Shown: positions 41,995-50,647 of the stretch, piece after piece
Position numbering within the stretch: the stretch's first letter is position 1
How the letters are laid out: each line of letters begins with the position of its first letter
Source: an uncultured Clostridia bacterium
GTDB taxonomy: Bacteria > Bacillota > Clostridia > UMGS1810
Length of the DNA stretch: 64,000 nt
Assembly: GCA_934500875.1 (NCBI GenBank)
Contig: CAKSTL010000008.1
Coordinates: forward strand, 62,001 to 126,000
Direction: 5' to 3'
Notes under the pieces: generated by a model
Databases searched by the model: none
Told to the model about the DNA's origin: nothing
Seen by the model: only the letters and a program-made list of their open reading frames with translations
Position numbers and translations under genes: made by a program

Positions 41995-43263
41995 ATGGAT
42001 AAAAAGGTAAAAATAGGAATAGTGGGCTTTGGCGAGTTTTCGCTGAGCCATATCGGGATATTTATGGCGCATCCGAGCGTTGAAAAGGTGGTCGGTGCGG
42101 AGCTGAACGAGGAGCGGCGGGCGTTTGTGAAGAACAAATACGGTATCGAGATGTATCCGAGCTATGAGGAAATGCTCGAAAAAGAGCCGGAGCTTAATTC
42201 GGTCGGCATCTTTGCGCAGCGGCATCAGCACGGTCCGATGATAATCAAGGCACTGAAGGCGGGAAAAAACGTGTTTTCGGCAGTTCCGATGGGCTGCTCC
42301 GAGGAGGAGGTATTTGAAATCCTTGACTTGGTAAGAAAAACAGGTCTGACGTTTGCAATGGGCGAAACGTGTTACTACTTTCCGTGCGCGGTCTGGGCGA
42401 GAAAGGCAAACCGAGAGGGTCTGTTCGGTCAGATTACCTACGGCGAAGCGCAATACTACCATGACGTAACCGGAATGTTTGAGTCATTTTTCTCGGTGGG
42501 CGACAGCTTTAAACGGGTTGCGGGGATTCCTCCGATGTACTACGGAACACATTCGGCGGCAATGCTGATTTCCTCAATCGGCGACATACCCGCCGAGGTG
42601 TGCTGCTTCGGCTACAGGGACGCCGTAGGCGACGGCATTTACGGCAAGGGTGTAAACGACTGGGATAACCCGTATTCCAATGAAACCGCGATTGTCAGAT
42701 TCAAAAACGGCGCAGTCGGCAGACTGAACGAGTTCAGAAGAATAGGCTCGGTCAAGCCGTCAAGCTATATTACGGGAATCTACGGCACAAAGGGAACGTA
42801 CGAATACAGCGGAAATCAGCACTTGTTCTCACGCGGCGCGGTTTTCGGTCAGACTGCGGATTCGGTTGATCTAAGCGATGAAATTAACACATATACATAC
42901 ACTGCCGAGGCGGACAAAATCGACAAAAAACTCGGCAGACTGGAATACAAATACCATGTGGGATTTTCCCCCGTGCATAACACGGACAGACTTCCCAAAG
43001 AGTTTGTCGAAATGGAAAAAAGGGAAAAGGCGGAAGGTGACCTCTCGGTAATCGGACACAACGGCTCGCATTTTTTCTGCGTTGACGATTTTGTAAGGGC
43101 GGTCACAGAGGATAAAATCCCTCCGATAAACGCGTGGACATCGGCGGTCTACACGCTTACCGGAATCCTTGCTCACGAAAGTGCGATGAGCGGCTCCAAA
43201 ATACTGAAGTTCCCCGATATAGGCGAAATCCCGCGCGGAAAGGATTTGTTGAGCTTTGATTAA
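41995..43263 (+). CDS. Gfo/Idh/MocA-family protein lacking the EKP lysine
   Basis: A protein of about 422 residues with an N-terminal Rossmann fold (KIGIVGFGEFSLSHIGIF) and a C-terminal alpha/beta domain of the Gfo/Idh/MocA family, which usually oxidises a sugar or cyclitol with NAD(P). Where family members carry Glu-Lys-Pro after the AGKNV strand, this one reads Ala96-Val97-Pro98 (KNVFSAVPMG), so the usual catalytic lysine is absent. The ATG at 41995 follows CTGGAG. First gene of the GRE operon; overlaps the next gene by 8 bases. It may be a non-redox relative or use another base. Confidence 0.85.
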   Translation: MDKKVKIGIVGFGEFSLSHIGIFMAHPSVEKVVGAELNEERRAFVKNKYGIEMYPSYEEMLEKEPELNSVGIFAQRHQHGPMIIKALKAGKNVFSAVPMGCSEEEVFEILDLVRKTGLTFAMGETCYYFPCAVWARKANREGLFGQITYGEAQYYHDVTGMFESFFSVGDSFKRVAGIPPMYYGTHSAAMLISSIGDIPAEVCCFGYRDAVGDGIYGKGVNDWDNPYSNETAIVRFKNGAVGRLNEFRRIGSVKPSSYITGIYGTKGTYEYSGNQHLFSRGAVFGQTADSVDLSDEINTYTYTAEADKIDKKLGRLEYKYHVGFSPVHNTDRLPKEFVEMEKREKAEGDLSVIGHNGSHFFCVDDFVRAVTEDKIPPINAWTSAVYTLTGILAHESAMSGSKILKFPDIGEIPRGKDLLSFD

Positions 43264-44053
43264 GGAAAAGAATATAAAACCGCCGGTCAGCTGCTGTATA
43301 GACATGATGTTTTCGGAGCTTGATTTTTATGACAGAATAGGCGCGGTCGGGGACTGCGGAATAAACACGGTCGAATTTTGGAAATGGACAAACAAAGATG
43401 TTGATAAGGTTAAGCGGTTGCTTGACAAAAACAAAATGCGGCTCTCGGTGTTCAATATCGACAGCACGGATGAGGCACTCTCTTATGATTTATCGAGAGG
43501 AATACTTAACTCCGGCAGAGCGGACGAGTTCATTTCGGCGCTGAGCGAGAGCATACCGGTGTATAAGAAGTTAAATGCATCTGCTATGATAGCGCTTATA
43601 GGCGAAAATGCACCGTACTGCGAGGAAAATGTACTAAAATGCCTGAACGCCGCAAAGCCGATATGCGAAAAAGAGAATGTAACCCTGGTAATCGAGCCGC
43701 TTAACGCTATTGACAGAAAAGGGTACTCCATGCCGTATGCAAAGCCCGTTTTTGAACTCTTAAAAAAGGTAAACAGCCCAAACATTAAAATGCTCTATGA
43801 CATTTATCATCAGAATATGACGGGCGATTTCTCCATGGAGGATATACGAAAAAATATTGATTTGATAGGTCACTTTCACGTTGCCGATTCCCCGGGCAGG
43901 CACGAGCCGGGGACGGGAAAGGTTGACTATGTAAAAATACTGAGCGAAATATCCGCACTGCCGTATAGCGGATATATCGGTCTTGAATACAGGGCAACAA
44001 AAAACGACGGCAAAACATTCGGATTTTTAAGGGAGTCGAAGCTCATTGATTAA
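43256..44053 (+). CDS. Sugar-phosphate isomerase/epimerase-like TIM barrel
   Basis: The 265-residue protein belongs to the AP-endonuclease-2/xylose-isomerase-like TIM-barrel family, with GINTVEFWKWTN, TLVIEPLNAID (metal Glu), MLYDIYHQNM (Asp/His), IGHFHVADSPGRHEPGTG and GYIGLEYRATKN (second Glu). Members isomerise or epimerise ketoses, hydroxypyruvate or inosose using a divalent metal. The start is a TTG inside the end of the preceding gene (8-base overlap), consistent with coupling. In the operon it would rearrange a keto-sugar made by a MocA enzyme. Confidence 0.83.
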   Translation: MIKEKNIKPPVSCCIDMMFSELDFYDRIGAVGDCGINTVEFWKWTNKDVDKVKRLLDKNKMRLSVFNIDSTDEALSYDLSRGILNSGRADEFISALSESIPVYKKLNASAMIALIGENAPYCEENVLKCLNAAKPICEKENVTLVIEPLNAIDRKGYSMPYAKPVFELLKKVNSPNIKMLYDIYHQNMTGDFSMEDIRKNIDLIGHFHVADSPGRHEPGTGKVDYVKILSEISALPYSGYIGLEYRATKNDGKTFGFLRESKLID

Positions 44054-45122
44054 GGTTTGTATAATAAGCTGCGGAATGATAACAAATTCCGCACATATAC
44101 CGGCGTACAGAAATTTCGGCGACGACTTCTGTATATCTGCGGTGTCGGACATAAACGAAACTGCGGCAAGGGAAACGGCAAAGCGTCACGGCATACCGAA
44201 TTGGTATAAGGACGCGGAGGAAATGCTTGAAAAGGAGAAACCCGACCTTGTTTCGGTCTGCGTTCCGAATTGCTTTCATAAGGAATACACTCTCATGGCG
44301 CTGAACAGCGGCGCAAACGTCCTTTGTGAAAAGCCGCTTGCGTTCTGCTATGCGGATGCAAAAGAGATGTTTGACACGGCAGAAAGAAACGGCAGGCTCC
44401 TTATGGCGTGTCAGAGTATGCGTTTTACTCCCGACCGCCTTGCCGCAAAGGAGTACATAGATAAAAACGGTCTCGGAAATATATATTACGGCGACTTTGC
44501 AAGGGTGCGCCGCAGAGGTATTCCGTACTGGGGAGCCTTCCATATAAAAAAAATCAGCTGCGGCGGAGCGTTTGTTGACATCGGCGTACATATGCTCGAT
44601 GCCATCTTGTGGCTTATGGGAAATCCTGAGATAAAGTCGGTAAGCGGTGTTACAATGCAAAATCACAAGCAGGAGCTGGGCTCATTAAAATCCAGCGGTG
44701 CACTTACCGGAAATGTGGATAATATGCGGAAATTTAATCCCGATGAAATGGATGTTGAGGATTTTGCCTGCGGAACGCTTAAATTCCGCGGCGGCGCGAA
44801 CGTCAGCTTTAAGGTGGCATGGGCGGCAAATATGCCTGAAAGCTCCGATATTCGTCTTGTCGGCGACAGGGCAGGGATAGATTTGCCGAGCGGAAAAATT
44901 TATTTCGGCGAGGACGGCGAAGAAATTCTCAAAACAGAAAAGCTTATCTACAATTCGCCGTTTGCGGGGCATATTTACATTGCAGATAATCTGCGCAAGG
45001 TTATAAAAGGCGAAGCTGAACCGATTGTAAAGCCGTCAGAAACAATAAATACGGCGAAAATACTTGAGCTTTTCTACAAGTCGGCAGAACTTAAAAGAGA
45101 GGTGTTTGCAGATGAAAACTAA
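44046..45122 (+). CDS. Gfo/Idh/MocA-family oxidoreductase
   Basis: A 358-residue protein with an N-terminal Rossmann domain (KVCIISCGMITNSAHIPAY, a degenerate dinucleotide loop) and the canonical Glu95-Lys96-Pro97 in NVLCEKPLAF, so the catalytic lysine is present. GGAFVDIGVHMLDAILWLMG carries the conserved Asp and His of the C-terminal domain. It would oxidise or reduce a sugar, sugar acid or cyclitol with NAD(P). The start is a TTG overlapping the previous gene by 8 bases; an RBS-like GGGAG lies upstream. Third gene of the GRE operon. Confidence 0.88.
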   Translation: MIKVCIISCGMITNSAHIPAYRNFGDDFCISAVSDINETAARETAKRHGIPNWYKDAEEMLEKEKPDLVSVCVPNCFHKEYTLMALNSGANVLCEKPLAFCYADAKEMFDTAERNGRLLMACQSMRFTPDRLAAKEYIDKNGLGNIYYGDFARVRRRGIPYWGAFHIKKISCGGAFVDIGVHMLDAILWLMGNPEIKSVSGVTMQNHKQELGSLKSSGALTGNVDNMRKFNPDEMDVEDFACGTLKFRGGANVSFKVAWAANMPESSDIRLVGDRAGIDLPSGKIYFGEDGEEILKTEKLIYNSPFAGHIYIADNLRKVIKGEAEPIVKPSETINTAKILELFYKSAELKREVFADEN

Positions 45123-46212
45123 GGCTGTAATAATAGGATTTTCGCATATGCATGTAAACGAGGTTGCACTGTATATCAGCGAGCAGCCGGACTTTGAACT
45201 TATCGGTGCGGCAGATGTGAAGTCGAGCGTTGACGATATTCCGTCATTGCGCTACACCCCGAAGTGGAACCTTGGAAATGTGCGCGAAAACTACTGCAAA
45301 AACATTTATGACGACTATAAACAGATGCTCGACGAGTTAAAACCTGACATTGCGTTTATCCTCACCGAAAACTGCCAAAAACCCGAGGTTGTTGAGGAAT
45401 GTGCAAAGCGCGGTGTTAACGTGTCGATAGAAAAGCCCATTGCGGTAAGCTATGACGAGGCGAAAAAAATTGAAAAAAGCGTTGAAAAATACGGCATTGA
45501 GGCGGTTGTAAACTGGCCCGTTGCGTACAGACCGTATTTATACAAGCTTAAAAATGTGCTGGACAGCGGTGTTATAGGAAAACCAATAAAACTTCGCTAC
45601 ATCAACGGTCATACGGGTCCGCTCGGAAAGGGCGCAAAACACAGGGGCGTGTCGTCAAAGGCGGAGGAAATGACAGATGTTCAGCGCGGAAAAACCTGGT
45701 GGCATCATCTTTCGCACGGGGGCGGTGTGTTTTTGGATATCGCCTGCTACGGCTGTTATTTTTCCGACTGGTTTTTCGGCAAAGGAAAATCGGTAGTTTC
45801 GTGCGGTGAAAATTTAAACACTCCGTTCGGCAATACCGAGGATAATTTTGCCGCGGTGATAAAATACGACGGCGCTATGTCGGTTGTCGAGGGCACGTGG
45901 ACGACTCCGCGCGCGGTTATTCCGTCGGGTCCTATGGTGCTTTGCACCGACGGTGTTGTTATGTGCACGGGCGGTGCGGAAAATTCGCCCGATGTAAAAG
46001 CATTTGACATTTACGGAAACGAACTTGAAATTCCCGACGCGGATTTAAGCGCGGAATTTAAGAATATGCCCGAAATGTATGCGCATCACAAAAAAACGGG
46101 TGAGGACGTTTTCAAAATGCTTACTCTTTCGGAAAATATGAAAATTATGGCTATGCTGGATGCGGTGATAAAATCGTCAAAGAGCGGAAAAGAGGAAAAA
46201 ATTTGTGATTAA
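45112..46212 (+). CDS. Gfo/Idh/MocA-family oxidoreductase
   Basis: A protein of about 366 residues, third MocA-type member of the operon. The Rossmann start is KAVIIGFSHMHVNEVALYI, the lysine motif Glu107-Lys108-Pro109 is intact (SIEKPIAV), and WWHHLSHGGGVFLDIACYG holds the conserved Asp. GAGGTG precedes the ATG at 45112, 11 bases inside the preceding gene. It overlaps the activase gene by 8 bases. It is only weakly like the other two, so it should act on a different intermediate. Confidence 0.87.
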   Translation: MKTKAVIIGFSHMHVNEVALYISEQPDFELIGAADVKSSVDDIPSLRYTPKWNLGNVRENYCKNIYDDYKQMLDELKPDIAFILTENCQKPEVVEECAKRGVNVSIEKPIAVSYDEAKKIEKSVEKYGIEAVVNWPVAYRPYLYKLKNVLDSGVIGKPIKLRYINGHTGPLGKGAKHRGVSSKAEEMTDVQRGKTWWHHLSHGGGVFLDIACYGCYFSDWFFGKGKSVVSCGENLNTPFGNTEDNFAAVIKYDGAMSVVEGTWTTPRAVIPSGPMVLCTDGVVMCTGGAENSPDVKAFDIYGNELEIPDADLSAEFKNMPEMYAHHKKTGEDVFKMLTLSENMKIMAMLDAVIKSSKSGKEEKICD

Positions 46213-46972
46213 AGGTTTAATTGCGGATATTCAAAGAGCGTCAATTCACGACGGGGACGGCGTGCGGACAACCGTATTTTTCAAAGGCTGTCCGCTTTCG
46301 TGCAAGTGGTGTCACAATCCCGAATGTATAAGCTTTGAAAAAGAGATTTTATACTATCCCGAAAAATGTATTCATTGCGGAATGTGTGACAAAGGCTGTT
46401 TTTCGGGCGCAAGAGTTGTGTGCGGAAAAAGTATGACCGCGGACGAAGTTTTGTCCGAAATTATGCTTGATGTGCCGTATTACGGCGACACAGGCGGTGT
46501 CACTTTTTCGGGCGGAGAACCCTTTGCGCAAGGAAAGTTTTTAAACGTGTGCATAGATAAATGCAAAGAAAACGGCATAAACTGCGCCGTTGAAACCTCG
46601 CTTATGTATTTTGACGAAGAAATTTTTAAAAAGCTTGATTTTGTTATGGCAGATTTAAAAATTTGGGACAGTGATTTGCACAAAAAATATACGGGTGTCG
46701 GAAATGAAAAGATTATAGAAAACTTTGAAAATCTTAATAAACTCAATATTCCGATTATCGCAAGAACTCCCGTTATACCCGAAATAAATCAGGGGATTGA
46801 TAAAATATCCGCATTTTTAAAAACCTTACCGAATGTGAGAGAATATGAACTTTTGCCGTATCATCCGCTTGGAAATTCAAAGCGGAAAGCGCTCGGACAA
46901 AAAGCCGACGGTTTTAGCGTTCCGTCAAAAGAATATATGAAGGAGCTTGAAAAATATGCTTACGTACGCTGA
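46205..46972 (+). CDS. Glycyl-radical enzyme activating protein (radical SAM)
   Basis: This 255-residue radical SAM activase creates the glycyl radical on its partner enzyme. The SAM cluster motif is Cys29-x3-Cys33-x2-Cys36 in FKGCPLSCKWCHNP. A ferredoxin-type insert follows with Cys55, Cys58, Cys61 and Cys65 (KCIHCGMCDKGC), as in the activases of glycerol and choline lyases rather than the short PFL activase. TFSGGEPFAQ and the C-terminal LLPYHPLGNSKRKALG are typical. It starts at a GTG and overlaps the GRE gene by 17 bases. Confidence 0.93.
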   Translation: MIKGLIADIQRASIHDGDGVRTTVFFKGCPLSCKWCHNPECISFEKEILYYPEKCIHCGMCDKGCFSGARVVCGKSMTADEVLSEIMLDVPYYGDTGGVTFSGGEPFAQGKFLNVCIDKCKENGINCAVETSLMYFDEEIFKKLDFVMADLKIWDSDLHKKYTGVGNEKIIENFENLNKLNIPIIARTPVIPEINQGIDKISAFLKTLPNVREYELLPYHPLGNSKRKALGQKADGFSVPSKEYMKELEKYAYVR

Positions 46973-49169
46973 CAGATTAAAAGCAATGCGCGAAACGAAA
47001 ATCCGTCACACGTTCGAAAAAAAGAAGCAAAACGGTTATACCGACCTCGACGATTTCGGCACTGTACCGATTACCGAAGGGTATGAGGTAAAACCTTGGT
47101 ACAACAGCTCAAACGGCAGTTTTTACGGCTATGACGGTATGTGTGAAAACTTTTGCCGTGTTATAAATGCGCACGAGCCGTATGTTGACCCTATGGAAAT
47201 GCTTTGCGGCAGATGGCGCGATATGCTTGTAAACTACCGTGGCGATGTGCATTATCTTCCTGACTGGCTTAAGAAAAACAAAGAAATTATGAAAATTATG
47301 TCGTCGTCAACCGACCAGTGGAGCAAGCGCTGGGACGAACAGAGATTTCCGTATGACGATTTAAAACCGTTGCAGGAAAAGTATAACATTCAGACGGGAA
47401 TTGACGGCGACGCGCATTTTGCGTGCGATTACCGTATAGGGTTTAAGCTCGGTTTCGGCGGATTTTTGGAGAAGATAGAAAAATACAGAAAAATAAATCC
47501 CGATAAAAAAGATTTTTATGACGCGGAGGAAAAATGCGTCCGCGCAATAATCGCATTTGTTGACCGTCATATTAAGAAAATCAAAGAAATGATACCGAAT
47601 GAAAACCGCGCCGAGATTAAAGAAAACCTTGAAACAATGCAAAAAACGTGCGAAAATATCCGTCTTAACGCGCCGAAAACGTTCAGAGAGGCTTGCCAGT
47701 GGACTGCATTTTTCAACTGTGCGTCAAGAATTTACACCCGTGACGGCGCAGGCTGTCAGCTTGACACACTGCTTTTGCCGTATTACGAAAACGACGTCAA
47801 AAACGGCATTTTGGATGACGAAACGGCAAAGTTTTTAATTGCAAATCTGCTTTTAATCGACCCGCATTATTATCAGATTTCGGGCGTTGACGAGAACGAT
47901 AAGGATATGACAAATCACCTTTCGTACCTCATTCTCGACGCCGCCGACAGTATTGACATTGCGTGCAATTTAACCGTGCGCGTGCACGAAAACTGCGACA
48001 GAAATTTTCTTAAAAAAGCGGTTTATTATCTTCTCAAAAACAGGAACGGCTGGCCGAGATTTTGCAATGACAAAGCGCTTTGCGAGGGATATATGAAAAA
48101 CGGCGTTGACAAAAAAACCGCGCGTGAACGCATTGCGGTCGGGTGCAACTGGATGTGTGTTCCGGGCAAGGAATTTCCTATGAACGACACCGTTAAAATC
48201 AACATTGCAAAAGTTTTTGAGGTTGCGTTAAACGAAATGAGAAACGAAAAGGAAAAATCGTGCGCACGTCTTTTTGAAATTTACGAAAAACATCTTAAAA
48301 TTGCAATCGACACCACCGCAAAGGGAATAAATCTGCACCTTGACCACCAGTGGGAGGTAACTCCGGAGCTGATTATGAACCTTATGATGGAAAATTCGAT
48401 TGAGTACGGCGAGGACATATCAAAGTGCGCAAAGCTTTACACAATCGGTGTTGACGGCGCAGGTCTTGCCACGGTTGCAGACTCATTCGGAGCAATGCAG
48501 ACGAGAATTGAGGAGGAAAAAATCCTTACTTGGGACGGGCTTTACAAGGCTCTTGATGATAACTTTGCAAACGAGCGAACAAGACTTATATTAAACTCCG
48601 CGCCGAAATACTGTCAGGGAAACACGGTGTCGGACAAATGGGCGGTGACGCTTACAAAATCGTGGGTTAAAAACATACGCGCGCAAAAAATGCCAAACGG
48701 CAGACAGCTTGTGCCGGGTTGGTTCAGCTGGGCAAGGACGATAGAATATGGCTCAAAGGTCGGAGCAACGCCGAACGGAAGAAGATGCGGCGAGCCGATT
48801 TCTCACGGTGCAAATCCCAATCCGCATTTCAGACAGGACGGTGCACCGACCGCGCAGTCGAACGGAATTGCGTCGGTGCAGTGCGGATACGGAAACACCG
48901 CACCTTTGCAGATTGAGTTTGACCCTCACGTTTCGGCGGACGAAATGGGTGTGGACACAGTTCTCGCTCTGATTGAGGGGCATTTTAAACAGGGCGGTAC
49001 GCTCATAAACATCAATGTGCTTGACGGAGAAAAGCTGATGAAAGCAAATGAAAATCCGGAGGATTATCCGGATTTAGTAGTACGTGTAACCGGATTTACC
49101 GCATACTTTGCAAGTCTTTCACCGCAGTTCAGACAGCTTGTGGTGGACAGATTTTTGGAGGGAATGTAA
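46956..49169 (+). CDS. Glycyl-radical enzyme of unassigned substrate
   Basis: A 737-residue member of the pyruvate formate-lyase superfamily. The radical glycine is Gly713 in VVRVTGFTAYF, 24 residues from the C-terminus. The thiyl-radical loop reads AVGCNWMCVPG, with Cys397 aligned to the catalytic cysteine and a second Cys401. Characterised GRE dehydratases and lyases (glycerol, choline, hydroxyproline, isethionate) have Cys-Val-Glu here, and pyruvate formate-lyase has Cys-Cys. Asn-Trp after Cys points to another reaction. KVGATPNGRRCGEPISHGANP is the usual GRE block before the radical loop. AGGAG precedes the ATG. Activase and three MocA genes lie upstream, an FAD oxidoreductase 2 bases downstream. 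Cytosolic and oxygen sensitive. Confidence 0.92.
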   Translation: MLTYADRLKAMRETKIRHTFEKKKQNGYTDLDDFGTVPITEGYEVKPWYNSSNGSFYGYDGMCENFCRVINAHEPYVDPMEMLCGRWRDMLVNYRGDVHYLPDWLKKNKEIMKIMSSSTDQWSKRWDEQRFPYDDLKPLQEKYNIQTGIDGDAHFACDYRIGFKLGFGGFLEKIEKYRKINPDKKDFYDAEEKCVRAIIAFVDRHIKKIKEMIPNENRAEIKENLETMQKTCENIRLNAPKTFREACQWTAFFNCASRIYTRDGAGCQLDTLLLPYYENDVKNGILDDETAKFLIANLLLIDPHYYQISGVDENDKDMTNHLSYLILDAADSIDIACNLTVRVHENCDRNFLKKAVYYLLKNRNGWPRFCNDKALCEGYMKNGVDKKTARERIAVGCNWMCVPGKEFPMNDTVKINIAKVFEVALNEMRNEKEKSCARLFEIYEKHLKIAIDTTAKGINLHLDHQWEVTPELIMNLMMENSIEYGEDISKCAKLYTIGVDGAGLATVADSFGAMQTRIEEEKILTWDGLYKALDDNFANERTRLILNSAPKYCQGNTVSDKWAVTLTKSWVKNIRAQKMPNGRQLVPGWFSWARTIEYGSKVGATPNGRRCGEPISHGANPNPHFRQDGAPTAQSNGIASVQCGYGNTAPLQIEFDPHVSADEMGVDTVLALIEGHFKQGGTLININVLDGEKLMKANENPEDYPDLVVRVTGFTAYFASLSPQFRQLVVDRFLEGM

Positions 49170-49196
49170 TATGAATTGGAGGGAATGTAATATGAA
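49155..49196 (+). repeat. Perfect 21-base tandem duplication of an RBS plus start codon
   Basis: The unit TTGGAGGGAATGTAATATGAA occupies 49155-49175 and again 49176-49196. Each copy contains GGAGGG and an ATG (49171 and 49192) in the same frame. It covers the end of the GRE gene and the start of the FAD oxidoreductase. Confidence 0.95.
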
Positions 49197-50310
49197 TATT
49201 AGTGATAATCGTGAAGTGAAAAACAGCGGAAAATATGATGTAGTGGTTGTCGGCGGTGGAATTGCAGGTATTTGTGCCGCTGTTTCTGCCGCAAGGCAAG
49301 GTGCGAAAACACTGCTTTTGGAAAAACAAGTTAACTTGGGAGGACTTGCAACGGGCGGCCTTATTTCGTGGTATGAGCCTCTTTGCGACGGTAACGGAAA
49401 TCAGCTGATACACGGAATGGCGGAGGAACTTATTAAGCTTTGTACGGAATACAGTTTTGATAATTTGCCTGAAAAGTGGGGCGGAAAAGGTGAAAATCCA
49501 CCAAAAAATCAAAGATATTCGACGCTTTTTTCACCTACGGTTTTTTCTGCTACGCTTGATAAATTTGTTTTGGATAACGGCGTAAAAATAAGGTTTGACA
49601 GTCTTGCAACATATCCTGTAATGCAGGACAATATATGCTGCGGTGTAGTGGTTGAATCGGTTGACGGAAAGGAGTTTTTTGAAGCGAAGGCGGTTGTTGA
49701 CGCTACCGGTGATGCCTCTGTTATGAATCGTGCAGGTGTGCCGACGGTTATCGGAGAAAACTATATGACCTACGTATCGCATTATTACACGGTTGATATG
49801 GCTGATGCCCTGGCAAAAAACGGTGATGTGAGTGCCTTTCGTAAATGGTTAAATACGGGCAGTGATATGTTCGGCAACGGTCACCCTGAAGGTATGCGAA
49901 AACTTACGGGAGTTACCTGTGAAGATATAACGAATTATATGATTTCCGGAAAACTTTCATTGCTTGAAAGGCTTTCAAAAAGAGATAAAAACTCATTTGA
50001 TGTAATGTCTATCCCCACAATGCCGCAATTCAGAACGATACGCAGAATTGTAGGAAAAACCGATTTCAATGCTGTTGACGGTCAAAAATTTGAGGATTCC
50101 ATAGGTGACTGCGGTGACTTCAGACCGAACGGCGTCGGAAAACATTATCAAATTCCGTTTGGAGCATTGTATAACGAGAAATTTCCTAATATGTTTGCCG
50201 CCGGAAGAATTATATCGGCACCTCAGGGTGACGGCTGGGAAGTTGCAAGGGTAATCCCGTGTTGTGCAATGACCGGCGAGGCGGCGGGAAAGGCCGCTGC
50301 CGGTTTATAG
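49171..50310 (+). CDS. FAD-dependent oxidoreductase (FAD_oxidored family)
   Basis: A protein of about 379 residues with an N-terminal FAD-binding Rossmann motif, YDVVVVGGGIAGICAAVSAA, then LLEKQVNLGGLATGGLI. A central AVVDATGDASVMNRAG motif and a C-terminal FAD-contact block, NMFAAGRIISAPQGDGWEVARVIPCC, are also present. This is the FAD-dependent family often found beside glycosidase genes in anaerobes; reactions are mostly unassigned. Two in-frame ATGs exist because the start region is duplicated (49171 and 49192). Last gene of the GRE operon. A broken relative lies at 59858-61122. Confidence 0.87.
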   Translation: MNWRECNMNISDNREVKNSGKYDVVVVGGGIAGICAAVSAARQGAKTLLLEKQVNLGGLATGGLISWYEPLCDGNGNQLIHGMAEELIKLCTEYSFDNLPEKWGGKGENPPKNQRYSTLFSPTVFSATLDKFVLDNGVKIRFDSLATYPVMQDNICCGVVVESVDGKEFFEAKAVVDATGDASVMNRAGVPTVIGENYMTYVSHYYTVDMADALAKNGDVSAFRKWLNTGSDMFGNGHPEGMRKLTGVTCEDITNYMISGKLSLLERLSKRDKNSFDVMSIPTMPQFRTIRRIVGKTDFNAVDGQKFEDSIGDCGDFRPNGVGKHYQIPFGALYNEKFPNMFAAGRIISAPQGDGWEVARVIPCCAMTGEAAGKAAAGL

Positions 50311-50420
50311 AAAATATGACAAAATAAATTACTGATTAAATTCGCAATTATCAGTGTAATAATTGTCCAAACAGGGAGCGTGTTCCCATTGGCGATTAAA
50401 AATATTGTATGCGGAAACGG

Positions 50421-50640
50421 CTATTGTTTTGACCTGACAGTGCCGTTTCTGTAACTTCCGGGAGAGGTGCCAAATCTCTTTTTAAAAGTACGTGAAAAAC
50501 TCGTAAAATCGTTGTATTCGCTTTCAAAACAGATATCCGCAACCAAGTTTTTTTGAGAACATAAGCATTTTTGAGGCATAATCGAGCTGTATATTTGTTA
50601 TACAGTTCCTAATTGGATAGTTTTGGCACAAATCATATGC
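50421..50640 (-). pseudogene. AraC DNA-binding domain remnant
   Basis: On the minus strand NIQLDYASKMLMFSKK, then after a one-base shift in an A-run VADICFESEYNDFTSFSRTF and KKRFGTSPGSYRNG, reproduce the last half of an AraC domain, ending at a TAG at 50421. No N-terminal domain or start can be found. It is a frameshifted 3' fragment just downstream of the intact paralogue. Bases 50311-50420 show nothing else. Confidence 0.8.
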
Positions 50641-50647
50641 GCCGATG

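Noticed and set aside
41860..42462. A 200-codon minus-strand frame over the start of the first MocA gene
   Set aside because: It is antisense to a clear Gfo/Idh/MocA gene and crosses the divergent promoters.
42000..50310. Reading the GRE as pyruvate formate-lyase
   Set aside because: Pyruvate formate-lyase has adjacent catalytic cysteines and its activase lacks the ferredoxin insert seen here.
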